Origin: Rallus limicola | Taxonomy: Eukaryota; Chordata; Aves; Gruiformes; Rallidae | Direction of reading: 5' to 3' | Length of the DNA stretch: 64,000 nt | Assembly (NCBI GenBank): GCA_022605955.1 | Contig: JAKCOZ010000303.1 | Span: forward strand, 1-64,000 | Shown: positions 25,156 to 38,226 of the stretch, piece by piece | Position numbering within the stretch: position 1 is the first letter of the stretch | Layout of the letters: each line of letters starts with the position of its first letter | The notes under the pieces: model-generated | The model's database searches: none | What the model saw: only the letters and a program-made list of their open reading frames with translations | What the model was told of the DNA's origin: nothing | Position numbers and translations under genes: made by a program

Positions 25156-28100
25156 ATGCCTTTCAGTCCTAGCTTCTTTACTTTGGGAGTTATTGCTGGA
25201 CGTTTAGCATGTTTTGAACTGCAGTCTGCTAGGGCCGAGAAAAGCACTGTAGGAGGTAGCAGGTATGTTCCTTCTTTCCAGGCAAAGGAAAAGGCTGAGA
25301 GCCAAAGTGACAGGGTCTGCTTGTGTGTCCTGTTAGGAGGTTTCAGACAAGCTATGCCTTTCATGCCTAGCTTCTTTACTTTGGGAGTTATTGCTGGACG
25401 TTTAGCATGTTTTGAACTGCAGTCTGCTAGGGCCGAGAAAAGCACCGTAGGAGGTAGCAGGTATGTTCCTTCTTTCCAGGCAAAGGAAAAGGCTGAGAGC
25501 CAAAGTGACAGGGTCTGCTTGTGTGTCCTGTTAGGAGGTTTCAGACAAGCTATGCCTTTCAGTCCTAGCTTCTTTACTTTGGGAGTTATTGCTGGACGTT
25601 TAGCATGTTTTGAACTGCAGTCTGCTAGGGCCGAGAAAAGCACCGTAGGAGGTTCCAGGCATGTTCCCTCTTTCCAGGCAAAGGAAAAGGCTGAGAGCCA
25701 AAGTGACAGGGTCTGCTTGTGTGTCGTGTTAGGAGGTTTCAGACAAGCTATGCCTTTCAGTCCTAGCTTCTTTACTTTGGGAGTTATTGCTGGACGTTTA
25801 GCATGTTTTGAACTGCAGTCTGCTAGGGCCGAGAAAAGCACTGTAGGAGGTAGCAGGTATGTTCCTTCTTTCCAGGCAAAGGAAAAGGCTGAGAGCCAAA
25901 GTGACAGGGTCTGCTTGTGTGTCCTGTTAGGAGGTTTCAGACAAGCTATGCCTTTCAGTCCTAGCTTCTTTACTTTGGGAGTTATTGCTGGACGTTTAGC
26001 ATGTTTTGAACTGCAGTCTGCTAGGGCCGAGAAAAGCACTGTAGGAGGTAGCAGGTATGTTCCTTCTTTCCAGGCAAAGGAAAAGGCTGAGAGCCAAAGT
26101 GACAGGGTCTGCTTGTGTGTCCTGTTAGGAGGTTTCAGACAAGCTATGCCTTTCAGTCCTAGCTTCTTTACTTTGGGAGTTATTGCTGGACGTTTAGCAT
26201 GTTTTGAACTGCAGTCTGCTAGGGCCGAGAAAAGCACCGTAGGAGGTTCCAGGCATGTTCCCTCTTTCCAGGCAAAGGAAAAGGCTGAGAGCCAAAGTGA
26301 CAGGGTCAGCTTGTGTGTCCTGTTAGGAGGTTTCAGACAAGCTATGCCTTTCAGTCCTAGCTTCTTTACTTTGGGAGTTATTGCTGGACGTTTAGCATGT
26401 TTTGAACTGCAGTCTGCTAGGGCCGAGAAAAGCACTGTAGGAGGTAGCAGGTATGTTCCTTCTTTCCAGGCAAAGGAAAAGGCTGAGAGCCAAAGTGACA
26501 GGGTCTGCTTGTGTGTCCTGTTAGGAGGTTTCAGACAAGCTATGCCTTTCATGCCTAGCTTCTTTACTTTGGGAGTTATTGCTGGACGTTTAGCATGTTT
26601 TGAACTGCAGTCTGCTAGGGCCGATAAAAGCACCGTAGGAGGTAGCAGGTATGTTCCTTCTTTCCAGGCAAAGGAAAAGGCTGAGAGCCAAAGTGACAGG
26701 GTCTGCTTGTGTGTCCTGTTAGGAGGTTTCAGACAAGCTATGCCTTTCATGCCTAGCTTCTTTACTTTGGGAGTTATTGCTGGACGTTTAGCATGTTTTG
26801 AACTGCAGTCTGCTAGGGCCGAGAAAAGCACCGTAGGAGCTTCCAGGCATGTTCCCTCTTTCCAGGCAAAGGAAAAGGCTGAGAGCCAAAGTGACAGGGT
26901 CTGCTTGTGTGTCCTGTTAGGAGGTTTCAGACAAGCTATGCCTTTCATGCCTAGCTTCTTTACTTTGGGAGTTATTGCTGGACGTTTAGCATGTTTTGAA
27001 CTGCAGTCTGCTAGGGCCGAGAAAAGCACCGTAGGAGGTTCCAGGCATGTTCCCTCTTTCCAGGCAAAGGAAAAGGCTGAGAGCCAAAGTGACAGGGTCA
27101 GCTTGTGTGTCCTGTTAGGAGGTTTCAGACAAGCTATGCCTTTCATGCCTAGCTTCTTTACTTTGGGAGTTATTGCTGGACGTTTAGCATGTTTTGAACT
27201 GCAGTCTGCTAGGGCCGAGAAAAGCACTGTAGGAGGTAGCAGGTATGTTCCTTCTTTCCAGGCAAAGGAAAAGGCTGAGAGCCAAAGTGACAGGGTCTGC
27301 TTGTGTGTCCTGTTAGGAGGTTTCAGACAAGCTATGCCTTTCATGCCTAGCTTCTTTACTTTGGGAGTTATTGCTGGACGTTTAGCATGTTTTGAACTGC
27401 AGTCTGCTAGGGCCGAGAAAAGCACCGTAGGAGGTTCCAGGCATGTTCCCTCTTTCCAGGCAAAGGAAAAGGCTGAGAGCCAAAGTGACAGGGTCTGCTT
27501 GTGTGTCCTGTTAGGAGGTTTCAGACAAGCTATGCCTTTCATGCCTAGCTTCTTTACTTTGGGAGTTATTGCTGGACGTTTAGCATGTTTTGAACTGCAG
27601 TCTGCTAGGGCCGAGAAAAGCACCGTAGGAGGTTCCAGGCATGTTCCCTCTTTCCAGGCAAAGGAAAAGGCTGAGAGCCAAAGTGACAGGGTCTGCTTGT
27701 GTGTCCTGTTAGGAGGTTTCAGACAAGCTATGCCTTTCATGCCTAGCTTCTATACTTTGGGAGTTATTGCTGGACGTTTAGCATGTTTTGAACTGCAGTC
27801 TGCTAGGGCCGAGAAAAGCACCGTAGGAGGTTCCAGGCATGTTCCTTCTTTCCAGGCAAAGGAAAAGGCTGAGAGCCAAAGTGACAGGGTCTGCTTGTGT
27901 GTCCTGTTAGGAGGTTTCAGACAAGCTATGCCTTTCATGCCTAGCTTCTTTACTTTGGGAGTTATTGCTGGACGTTTAGCATGTTTTGAACTGCAGTCTG
28001 CTAGGGCCGAGAAAAGCACCGTAGGAGGTAGCAGGTATGTTCCTTCTTTCCAGGCAAAGGAAAAGGCTGAGAGCCAAAGTGACAGGGTCTGCTTGTGTGT

Positions 28101-28521
28101 CCTGTTAGGAGGTTTCAGACAAGCTATGCCTTTCAGTCCTAGCTTCTTTACTTTGGGAGTTATTGCTGGACGTTTAGCATGTTTTGAACTGCAGTCTGCT
28201 AGGGCCGAGAAAAGCACCGTAGGAGGTTCCAGGCATGTTCCCTCTTTCCAGGCAAAGGAAAAGGCTGAGAGCCAAAGTGACAGGGTCTGCTTGTGTGTCG
28301 TGTTAGGAGGTTTCAGACAAGCTATGCCTTTCAGTCCTAGCTTCTTTACTTTGGGAGTTATTGCTGGACGTTTAGCATGTTTTGAACTGCAGTCTGCTAG
28401 GGCCGAGAAAAGCACCGTAGGAGGTAGCAGGTATGTTCCTTCTTTCCAGGCAAAGGAAAAGGCTGAGAGCCAAAGTGACAGGGTCTGCTTGTGTGTCCTG
28501 TTAGGAGGTTTCAGACAAGCT
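25156..28521 (+). repeat. 17-monomer duplicated block, copy 2
   Basis: Partner of the block at 20799-24165, without the 1-bp insertion. The match fails on both sides: upstream the paired monomers differ in CATGCCT/CAGTCCT and in GAAGG, and downstream an mY copy faces an mH copy. That gives block edges to within one monomer. Confidence 0.8.
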
Positions 28522-29907
28522 ATGCCTTTCATGCCTAGCTTCTTTACTTTGGGAGTTATTGCTGGACGTTTAGCATGTTTTGAACTGCAGTCTGCTAGGG
28601 CCGAGAAAAGCACCGTAGGAGGTTCCAGGCATGTTCCTTCTTTCCAGGCAAAGGAAAAGGCTGAGAGCCAAAGTGACAGGGTCTGCTTGTGTGTCCTGTT
28701 AGGAGGTTTCAGACAAGCTATGCCTTTCATGCCTAGCTTCTTTACTTTGGGAGTTATTGCTGGACGTTTAGCATGTTTTGAACTGCAGTCTGCTAGGGCC
28801 GAGAAAAGCACCGTAGGAGGTAGCAGGTATGTTCCTTCTTTCCAGGCAAAGGAAAAGGCTGAGAGCCAAAGTGACAGGGTCTGCTTGTGTGTCCTGTTAG
28901 GAGGTTTCAGACAAGCTATGCCTTTCAGTCCTAGCTTCTTTACTTTGGGAGTTATTGCTGGACGTTTAGCATGTTTTGAACTGCAGTCTGCTAGGGCCGA
29001 GAAAAGCACCGTAGGAGGTTCCAGGCATGTTCCCTCTTTCCAGGCAAAGGAAAAGGCTGAGAGCCAAAGTGACAGGGTCTGCTTGTGTGTCCTGTTAGGA
29101 GGTTTCAGACAAGCTATGCCTTTCAGTCCTAGCTTCTTTACTTTGGGAGTTATTGCTGGACGTTTAGCATGTTTTGAACTGCAGTCTGCTAGGGCCGAGA
29201 AAAGCACTGTAGGAGGTAGCAGGTATGTTCCTTCTTTCCAGGCAAAGGAAAAGGCTGAGAGCCAAAGTGACAGGGTCTGCTTGTGTGTCCTGTTAGGAGG
29301 TTTCAGACAAGCTATGCCTTTCATGCCTAGATTCTTTACTTTGGGAGTTATTGCTGGACGTTTAGCATGTTTTGAACTGCAGTCTGCTAGGGCCGAGAAA
29401 AGCACTGTAGGAGGTAGCAGGTATGTTCCTTCTTTCCAGGCAAAGGAAAAGGCTGAGTGCCAAAGTGACAGGGTCTGCTTGTGTGTCCTGTTAGGAGGTT
29501 TCAGACAAGCTATGCCTTTCATGCCTAGCTTCTTTACTTTGGGAGTTATTGCTGGACGTTTAGCATGTTTTGAACTGCAGTCTGCTAGGGCCGAGAAAAG
29601 CACCGTAGGAGGTAGCAGGTATGTTCCTTCTTTCCAGGCAAAGGAAAAGGCTGAGAGCCAAAGTGACAGGGTCTGCTTGTGTGTCCTGTTAGGAGGTTTC
29701 AGACAAGCTATGCCTTTCATGCCTAGCTTCTTTACTTTGGGAGTTATTGCTGGACGTTTAGCATGTTTTGAACTGCAGTCTGCTAGGGCCGAGAAAAGCA
29801 CCGTAGGAGGTTCCAGGCATGTTCCCTCTTTCCAGGCAAAGGAAAAGGCTGAGAGCCAAAGTGACAGGGTCTGCTTGTGTGTCCTGTTAGGAGGTTTCAG
29901 ACAAGCT

Positions 29908-30106
29908 ATGCCTTTCATACCTAGCTTCTTTACTTTGGGAGTTATTGCTGGACGTTTAGCATGTTTTGAACTGCAGTCTGCTAGGGCCGAGAAAAGCACC
30001 GTAGGAGCTTCCAGGCATGTTCCCTCTTTCCAGACAAAAGAAAAAGGCTGAGAGCCAAAGTGACGGGGTCTGCTTGTGTGTCCTGTTAGGAGGTTTCAGA
30101 CAAGCT
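29908..30106 (+). repeat. First 199-bp boundary monomer of the right domain
   Basis: The purine run reads ACAAAAGAAAAAGG (30034-30047) in place of ACAAAGGAAAAGG, a net gain of one base. The same change recurs in monomers starting at 35452, 37037, 38028, 39217, 43574, 50505, 55852, 58625, 61200 and 63379. Those at 29908, 39217, 43574, 55852, 58625 and 61200 are subtype A and are followed by GACGGGGTC instead of GACAGGGTC; the others are H with GACAGGGTC. So two lineages of this boundary copy exist. Confidence 0.9.
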
Positions 30107-33100
30107 ATGCCTTTCAGTCCTAGCTTCTTTACTTTGGGAGTTATTGCTGGACGTTTAGCATGTTTTGAACTGCAGTCTGCTAGGGCCGAGAAAAGCACTG
30201 TAGGAGGTAGCAGGTATGTTCCTTCTTTCCAGGCAAAGGAAAAGGCTGAGAGCCAAAGTGACAGGGTCTGCTTGTGTGTCCTGTTAGGAGGTTTCAGACA
30301 AGCTATGCCTTTCATGCCTAGCTTCTTTACTTTGGGAGTTATTGCTGGACGTTTAGCATGTTTTGAACTGCAGTCTGCTAGGGCCGAGAAAAGCACCGTA
30401 GGAGCTTCCAGGCATGTTCCCTCTTTCCAGGCAAAGGAAAAGGCTGAGAGCCAAAGTGACAGGGTCTGCTTGTGTGTCCTGTTAGGAGGTTTCAGACAAG
30501 CTATGCCTTTCATGCCTAGCTTCTTTACTTTGGGAGTTATTGCTGGACGTTTAGCATGTTTTGAACTGCAGTCTGCTAGGGCCGAGAAAAGCACCGTAGG
30601 AGGTTCCAGGCATGTTCCCTCTTTCCAGGCAAAGGAAAAGGCTGAGAGCCAAAGTGACAGGGTCTGCTTGTGTGTCCTGTTAGGAGGTTTCAGACAAGCT
30701 ATGCCTTTCAGTCCTAGCTTCTTTACTTTGGGAGTTATTGCTGGACGTTTAGCATGTTTTGAACTGCAGTCTGCTAGGGCCGAGAAAAGCACCGTAGGAG
30801 GTAGCAGGTATGTTCCTTCTTTCCAGGCAAAGGAAAAGGCTGAGAGCCAAAGTGACAGGGTCTGCTTGTGTGTCCTGTTAGGAGGTTTCAGACAAGCTAT
30901 GCCTTTCATGCCTAGCTTCTATACTTTGGGAGTTATTGCTGGACGTTTAGCATGTTTTGAACTGCAGTCTGCTAGGGCCGAGAAAAGCACCGTAGGAGGT
31001 TCCAGGCATGTTCCTTCTTTCCAGGCAAAGGAAAAGGCTGAGAGCCAAAGTGACAGGGTCTGCTTGTGTGTCCTGTTAGGAGGTTTCAGACAAGCTATGC
31101 CTTTCATGCCTAGCTTCTTTAATTTGGGAGTTATTGCTGGACGTTTAGCATGTTTTGAACTGCAGTCTGCTAGGGCCGAGAAAAGCACCGTAGGAGGTAG
31201 CAGGTATGTTCCTTCTTTCCAGGCAAAGGAAAAGGCTGAGAGCCAAAGTGACAGGGTCTGCTTGTGTGTCCTGTTAGGAGGTTTCAGACAAGCTATGCCT
31301 TTCAGTCCTAGCTTCTTTACTTTGGGAGTTATTGCTGGACGTTTAGCATGTTTTGAACTGCAGTCTGCTAGGGCCGAGAAAAGCACCGTAGGAGGTTCCA
31401 GGCATGTTCCCTCTTTCCAGGCAAAGGAAAAGGCTGAGAGCCAAAGTGACAGGGTCTGCTTGTGTGTCCTGTTAGGAGGTTTCAGACAAGCTATGCCTTT
31501 CATGCCTAGCTTCTTTACTTTGGGAGTTATTGCTGGACGTTTAGCAAGTTTTGAACTGCAGTCTGCTAGGGCCGATAAAAGCACCGTAGGAGGTTCCAGG
31601 CATGTTCCCTCTTTCCAGGCAAAGGAAAAGGCTGAGAGCCAAAGTGACAAGGTCTGCTTGTGTGTCCTGTTAGGAGGTTTCAGACAAGCTATGCCTTTCA
31701 GTCCTAGCTTCTTTACTTTGGGAGTTATTGCTGGACGTTTAGCATGTTTTGAACTGCAGTCTGCTAGGGCCGAGAAAAGCACCGTAGGAGCTTCCAGGCA
31801 TGTTCCCTCTTTCCAGGCAAAGGAAAAGGCTGAGAGCCAAAGTGACAGGGTCTGCTTGTGTGTCCTGTTGGAGGTTTCAGACAAGCTATGCCTTTCATGC
31901 CTAGCTTCTTTACTTTGGGAGTTATTGCTGGACGTTTAGCATGTTTTGAACTGCAGTCTGCTAGGGCCGAGAAAAGCACCGTAGGAGCTTCCAGGCATGT
32001 TCCCTCTTTCCAGGCAAAGGAAAAGGCTGAGAGCCAAAGTGACAGGGTCTGCTTGTGTGTCCTGTTAGGAGGTTTCAGACAAGCTATGCCTTTCAGTCCT
32101 AGCTTCTTTACTTTGGGAGTTATTGCTGGACGTTTAGCATGTTTTGAACTGCAGTCTGCTAGGGCCGAGAAAAGCACCGTAGGAGGTAGCAGGTATGTTC
32201 CTTCTTTCCAGACAAAGGAAAAGGCTGAGAGCCAAAGTGACAGGGTCTGCTTGTGTGTCCTGTTAGGAGGTTTCAGACAAGCTATGCCTTTCAGTCCTAG
32301 CTTCTTTACTTTGGGAGTTATTGCTGGACGTTTAGCAAGTTTTGAACTGCAGTCTGCTAGGGCCGATAAAAGCACCGTAGGAGGTTCCAGGCATGTTCCC
32401 TCTTTCCAGGCAAAGGAAAAGGCTGAGAGCCAAAGTGACAGGGTCTGCTTGTGTGTCCTGTTAGGAGGTTTCAGACAAGCTATGCCTTTCATGCCTAGCT
32501 TCTTTACTTTGGGAGTTATTGCTGGACGTTTAGCATGTTTTGAACTGCAGTCTGCTAGGGCCGAGAAAAGCACCGTAGGAGGTTCCAGGCATGTTCCCTC
32601 TTTCCAGGCAAAGGAAAAGGCTGAGAGCCAAAGTGACAGGGTCTGCTTGTGTGTCCTGTTAGGAGGTTTCAGACAAGCTATGCCTTTCAGTCCTAGCTTC
32701 TTTACTTTGGGAGTTATTGCTGGACGTTTAGCATGTTTTGAACTGCAGTCTGCTAGGGCCGAGAAAAGCACTGTAGGAGGTAGCAGGTATGTTCCTTCTT
32801 TCCAGGCAAAGGAAAAGGCTGAGAGCCAAAGTGACAGGGTCTGCTTGTGTGTCCTGTTAGGAGGTTTCAGACAAGCTATGCCTTTCAGTCCTAGCTTCTT
32901 TACTTTGGGAATTATTGCTGGACGTTTAGCATGTTTTGAACTGCAGTCTGCTAGGGCCGAGAAAAGCACCGTAGGAGGTTCCAGGCATGTTCCCTCTTTC
33001 CAGGCAAAGGAAAAGGCTGAGAGCCAAAGTGACAGGGTCTGCTTGTGTGTCCTGTTAGGAGGTTTCAGACAAGCTATGCCTTTCAGTCCTAGCTTCTTTA

Positions 33101-35650
33101 CTTTGGGAGTTATTGCTGGACGTTTAGCATGTTTTGAACTGCAGTCTGCTAGGGCCGAGAAAAGCACTGTAGGAGGTAGCAGGTATGTTCCTTCTTTCCA
33201 GGCAAAGGAAAAGGCTGAGAGCCAAAGTGACAGGGTCTGCTTGTGTGTCCTGTTAGGAGGTTTCAGACAAGCTATGCCTTTCATGCCTAGCTTCTTTACT
33301 TTGGGAGTTATTGCTGGACGTTTAGCATGTTTTGAACTGCAGTCTGCTAGGGCCGAGAAAAGCACCGTAGGAGGTAGCAGGTATGTTCCTTCTTTCCAGG
33401 CAAAGGAAAAGGCTGAGAGCCAAAGTGACAGGGTCTGCTTGTGTGTCCTGTTAGGAGGTTTCAGACAAGCTATGCCTTTCATGCCTAGCTTCTTTACTTT
33501 GGGAGTTATTGCTGGACTTTTAGCATGTTTTGAACTGCAGTCTGCTAGGGCCGAGAAAAGCACCGTAGGAGGTTCCAGGCATGTTCCCTCTTTCCAGACA
33601 AAGGAAAAGGCTGAGAGCCAAAGTGACAGGGTCTGCTTGTGTGTCCTGTTAGGAGGTTTCAGACAAGCTATGCCTTTCAGTCCTAGCTTCTTTACTTTGG
33701 GAGTTATTGCTGGACGTTTAGCATGTTTTGAACTGCAGTCTGCTAGGGCCGAGAAAAGCACTGTAGGAGGTAGCAGGTATGTTCCTTCTTTCCAGGCAAA
33801 GGAAAAGGCTGAGAGCCAAAGTGACAGGGTCTGCTTGTGTGTCCTGTTAGGAGGTTTCAGACAAGCTATGCCTTTCAGTCCTAGCTTCTTTACTTTGGGA
33901 GTTATTGCTGGACGTTTAGCATGTTTTGAACTGCAGTCTGCTAGGGCCGAGAAAAGCACCGTAGGAGCTTCCAGGCATGTTCCCTCTTTCCAGGCAAAGG
34001 AAAAGGCTGAGAGCCAAAGTGACAGGGTCTGCTTGTGTGTCCTGTTAGGAGGTTTCAGACAAGCTATGCCTTTCAATCCTAGCTTCTTTACTTTGGGAGT
34101 TATTGCTGGACGTTTAGCATGTTTTGAACTGCAGTCTGCTAGGGCCGAGAAAAGCACCGTAGGAGGTTCCAGGCATGTTCCCTCTTTCCAGGCAAAGGAA
34201 AAGGCTGAGAGCCAAAGTGACAGGGTCTGCTTGTGTGTCCTGTTAGGAGGTTTCAGACAAGCTATGCCTTTCATGCCTAGCTTCTTTACTTTGGGAGTTA
34301 TTGCTGGACGTTTAGCATGTTTTGAACTGCAGTCTGCTAGGGCCGAGAAAAGCACTGTAGGAGCTTCCAGGCATGTTCCTTCTTTCCAGGCAAAGGAAAA
34401 GGCTGAGAGCCAAAGTGACAGGGTCTGCTTGTGTGTCCTGTTAGGAGGTTTCAGACAAGCTATGCCTTTCAGTCCTAGCTTCTTTACTTTGGGAGTTATT
34501 GCTGGACGTTTAGCATGTTTTGAACTGCAGTCTGCTAGGGCCGAGAAAAGCACCGTAGGAGGTTCCAGGCATGTTCCCTCTTTCCAGGCAAAGGAAAAGG
34601 CTGAGAGCCAAAGTGACAGGGTCTGCTTGTGTGTCCTGTTAGGAGGTTTCAGACAAGCTATGCCTTTCAGTCCTAGCTTCTTTACTTTGGGAGTTATTGC
34701 TGGACGTTTAGCATGTTTTGAACTGCAGTCTGCTAGGGCCGAGAAAAGCACTGTAGGAGGTAGCAGGTATGTTCCTTCTTTCCAGGCAAAGGAAAAGGCT
34801 GAGAGCCAAAGTGACAGGGTCTGCTTGTGTGTCCTGTTAGGAGGTTTCAGACAAGCTATGCCTTTCATGCCTAGCTTCTTTACTTTGGGAGTTATTGCTG
34901 GACGTTTAGCATGTTTTGAACTGCAGTCTGCTAGGGCCGAGAAAAGCACCGTAGGAGCTTCCAGGCATGTTCCCTCTTTCCAGGCAAAGGAAAAGGCTGA
35001 GAGCCAAAGTGACAGGGTCTGCTTGTGTGTCCTGTTAGGAGGTTTCAGACAAGCTATGCCTTTCATGCCTAGCTTCTTTACTTTGGGAGTTATTGCTGGA
35101 CGTTTAGCATGTTTTGAACTGCAGTCTGCTAGGGCCGAGAAAAGCACTGTAGGAGGGAGCAGGTATGTTCCTTCTTTCCAGGCAAAGGAAAAGGCTGAGA
35201 GCCAAAGTGACAGGGTCTGCTTGTGTGTCCTGTTAGGAGGTTTCAGACAAGCTATGCCTTTCATGCCTAGCTTCTTTACTTTGGGAGTTATTGCTGGACG
35301 TTTAGCATGTTTTGAACTGCAGTCTGCTAGGGCCGAGAAAAGCACTGTAGGAGGTAGCAGGTATGTTCCTTCTTTCCAGGCAAAGGAAAAGGCTGAGAGC
35401 CAAAGTGACAGGGTCTGCTTGTGTGTCCTGTTAGGAGGTTTCAGACAAGCTATGCCTTTCATGCCTAGCTTCTTTACTTTGGGAGTTATTGCTGGACGTT
35501 TAGCATGTTTTGAACTGCAGTCTGCTAGGGCCGAGAAAAGCACCGTAGGAGGTTCCAGGCATGTTCCCTCTTTCCAGACAAAAGAAAAAGGCTGAGAGCC
35601 AAAGTGACAGGGTCTGCTTGTGTGTCCTGTTAGGAGGTTTCAGACAAGCT
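30107..35650 (+). repeat. Right-domain unit, 28 monomers
   Basis: It begins sY, mA, mH, sY, then a TTCTATACT copy at 30899, and ends with the 199-bp copy at 35452-35650. The length is exactly 28 x 198 because the +1 of the closing copy is cancelled by the 197-bp copy at 31691-31887. It contains scattered A55/T84 copies like those of the left domain (31493 and 32284), and a GGACTTTTAG copy at 33472. Confidence 0.85.
31691..31887 (+). repeat. 197-bp monomer with a 1-bp deletion
   Basis: The sequence reads CCTGTTGGAGG at about 31864-31874, where other copies read CCTGTTAGGAGG. One base is lost inside the dyad-symmetric segment. It is the only shortened monomer found in the window. Confidence 0.9.
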
Positions 35651-37235
35651 ATGCCTTTCATGCCTAGCTTCTTTACTTTGGGAGTTATTGCTGGACGTTT
35701 AGCATGTTTTGAACTGCAGTCTGCTAGGGCCGAGAAAAGCACCGTAGGAGGTTCCAGGCATGTTCCCTCTTTCCAGGCAAAGGAAAAGGCTGAGAGCCAA
35801 AGTGACAGGGTCTGCTTGTGTGTCCTGTTAGGAGGTTTCAGACAAGCTATGCCTTTCATGCCTAGCTTCTTTACTTTGGGAGTTATTGCTGGACGTTTAG
35901 CATGTTTTGAACTGCAGTCTGCTAGGGCCGAGAAAAGCACTGTAGGAGCTTCCAGGCATGTTCCTTCTTTTCAGGCAAAGGAAAAGGCTGAGAGCCAAAG
36001 TGACAGGGTCTGCTTGTGTGTCCTGTTAGGAGGTTTCAGACAAGCTATGCCTTTCAGTCCTAGCTTCTTTACTTTGGGAGTTATTGCTGGACGTTTAGCA
36101 TGTTTTGAACTGCAGTCTGCTAGGGCCGAGAAAAGCACCGTAGGAGGTTCCAGGCATGTTCCCTCTTTCCAGGCAAAGGAAAAGGCTGAGAGCCAAAGTG
36201 ACAGGGTCTGCTTGTGTGTCCTGTTAGGAGGTTTCAGACAAGCTATGCCTTTCAGTCCTAGCTTCTTTACTTTGGGAGTTATTGCTGGACGTTTAGCATG
36301 TTTTGAACTGCAGTCTGCTAGGGCCGAGAAAAGCACTGTAGGAGGTAGCAGGTATGTTCCTTCTTTCCAGGCAAAGGAAAAGGCTGAGAGCCAAAGTGAC
36401 AGGGTCTGCTTGTGTGTCCTGTTAGGAGGTTTCAGACAAGCTATGCCTTTCATGCCTAGCTTCTTTACTTTGGGAGTTATTGCTGGACGTTTAGCATGTT
36501 TTGAACTGCAGTCTGCTAGGGCCGAGAAAAGCACCGTAGGAGGTTCCAGGCATGTTCCCTCTTTCCAGGCAAAGGAAAAGGCTGAGAGCCAAAGTGACAG
36601 GGTCTGCTTGTGTGTCCTGTTAGGAGGTTTCAGACAAGCTATGCCTTTCATGGCTAGCTTCTTTACTTTGGGAGTTATTGCTGGACGTTTAGCATGTTTT
36701 GAACTGCAGTCTGCTAGGGCCGAGAAAAGCACTGTAGGAGGGAGCAGGTATGTTCCTTCTTTCCAGGCAAAGGAAAAGGCTGAGAGCCAAAGTGACAGGG
36801 TCTGCTTGTGTGTCCTGTTAGGAGGTTTCAGACAAGCTATGCCTTTCATGCCTAGCTTCTTTACTTTGGGAGTTATTGCTGGACGTTTAGCATGTTTTGA
36901 ACTGCAGTCTGCTAGGGCCGAGAAAAGCACTTTTATAGGGAGCAGGTATGTTCCTTCTTTCCAGGCAAAGGAAAAGGCTGAGAGCCAAAGTGACAGGGTC
37001 TGCTTGTGTGTCCTGTTAGGAGGTTTCAGACAAGCTATGCCTTTCATGCCTAGCTTCTTTACTTTGGGAGTTATTGCTGGACGTTTAGCATGTTTTGAAC
37101 TGCAGTCTGCTAGGGCCGAGAAAAGCACCGTAGGAGGTTCCAGGCATGTTCCCTCTTTCCAGACAAAAGAAAAAGGCTGAGAGCCAAAGTGACAGGGTCT
37201 GCTTGTGTGTCCTGTTAGGAGGTTTCAGACAAGCT
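35651..37235 (+). repeat. Right-domain unit, 8 monomers
   Basis: Order: mH, mA, sH, sY, mH, mY with CATGGCT and GGGAGC, a copy with CACTTTTATAGGG at 36839-37036, then the closing 199-bp mH copy. The GGGAGC change is shared with a copy near 35155 just upstream of this unit, which points to local copying. Confidence 0.85.
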
Positions 37236-38226
37236 ATGCCTTTCAGTCCTAGCTTCTTTACTTTGGGAGTTATTGCTGGACGTTTAGCATGTTTTGAACT
37301 GCAGTCTGCTAGGGCCGAGAAAAGCACTGTAGGAGGTAGCAGGTATGTTCCTTCTTTCCAGGCAAAGGAAAAGGCTGAGAGCCAAAGTGACAGGGTCTGC
37401 TTGTGTGTCCTGTTAGGAGGTTTCAGACAAGCTATGCCTTTCATGCCTAGCTTCTTTACTTTGGGAGTTATTGCTGGACGTTTAGCATGTTTTGAACTGC
37501 AGTCTGCTAGGGCCGAGAAAAGCACCGTAGGAGGTTCCAGGCATGTTCCCTCTTTCCAGGCAAAGGAAAAGGCTGAGAGCCAAAGTGACAGGGTCTGCTT
37601 GTGTGTCCTGTTAGGAGGTTTCAGACAAGCTATGCCTTTCAGTCCTAGCTTCTTTACTTTGGGAGTTATTGCTGGACGTTTAGCATGTTTTGAACTGCAG
37701 TCTGCTAGGGCCGAGAAAAGCACTGTAGGAGGTAGCAGGTATGTTCCTTCTTTCCAGGCAAAGGAAAAGGCTGAGAGCCAAAGTGACAGGGTCTGCTTGT
37801 GTGTCCTGTTAGGAGGTTTCAGACAAGCTATGCCTTTCATGCCTAGCTTCTTTACTTTGGGAGTTATTGCTGGACGTTTAGCATGTTTTGAACTGCAGTC
37901 TGCTAGGGCCGAGAAAAGCACTGTAGGAGGTAGCAGGTATGTTCCTTCTTTCCAGGCAAAGGAAAAGGCTGAGAGCCAAAGTGACAGGGTCTGCTTGTGT
38001 GTCCTGTTAGGAGGTTTCAGACAAGCTATGCCTTTCATGCCTAGCTTCTTTACTTTGGGAGTTATTGCTGGACGTTTAGCATGTTTTGAACTGCAGTCTG
38101 CTAGGGCCGAGAAAAGCACCGTAGGAGGTTCCAGGCATGTTCCCTCTTTCCAGACAAAAGAAAAAGGCTGAGAGCCAAAGTGACAGGGTCTGCTTGTGTG
38201 TCCTGTTAGGAGGTTTCAGACAAGCT
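37236..38226 (+). repeat. Right-domain unit, 5 monomers
   Basis: Order: sY, mH, sY, mY, then the closing 199-bp mH copy (38028-38226). This is the shortest marked unit in the window; its length of 991 bp is 5 x 198 plus 1. Confidence 0.85.

Larger units (their letters stand above)
20205..30106 (+). repeat. Middle-domain segment, 50 monomers without internal boundary mark
   Basis: It starts with an mY copy after the last TATAAGG and ends with the first 199-bp purine-run copy (29908-30106). The length is 50 x 198 plus 2, explained by two +1 monomers. Its signature is the six-monomer set: sH with GTCGTG, sY, sY, sH with GTCAGC, sY, mY. Copies of this set lie at 21195-22382, 24364-25551 and 25552-26739. 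It also holds two copies with TTCTATACT (monomer starts 23373 and 27730). Confidence 0.85.
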
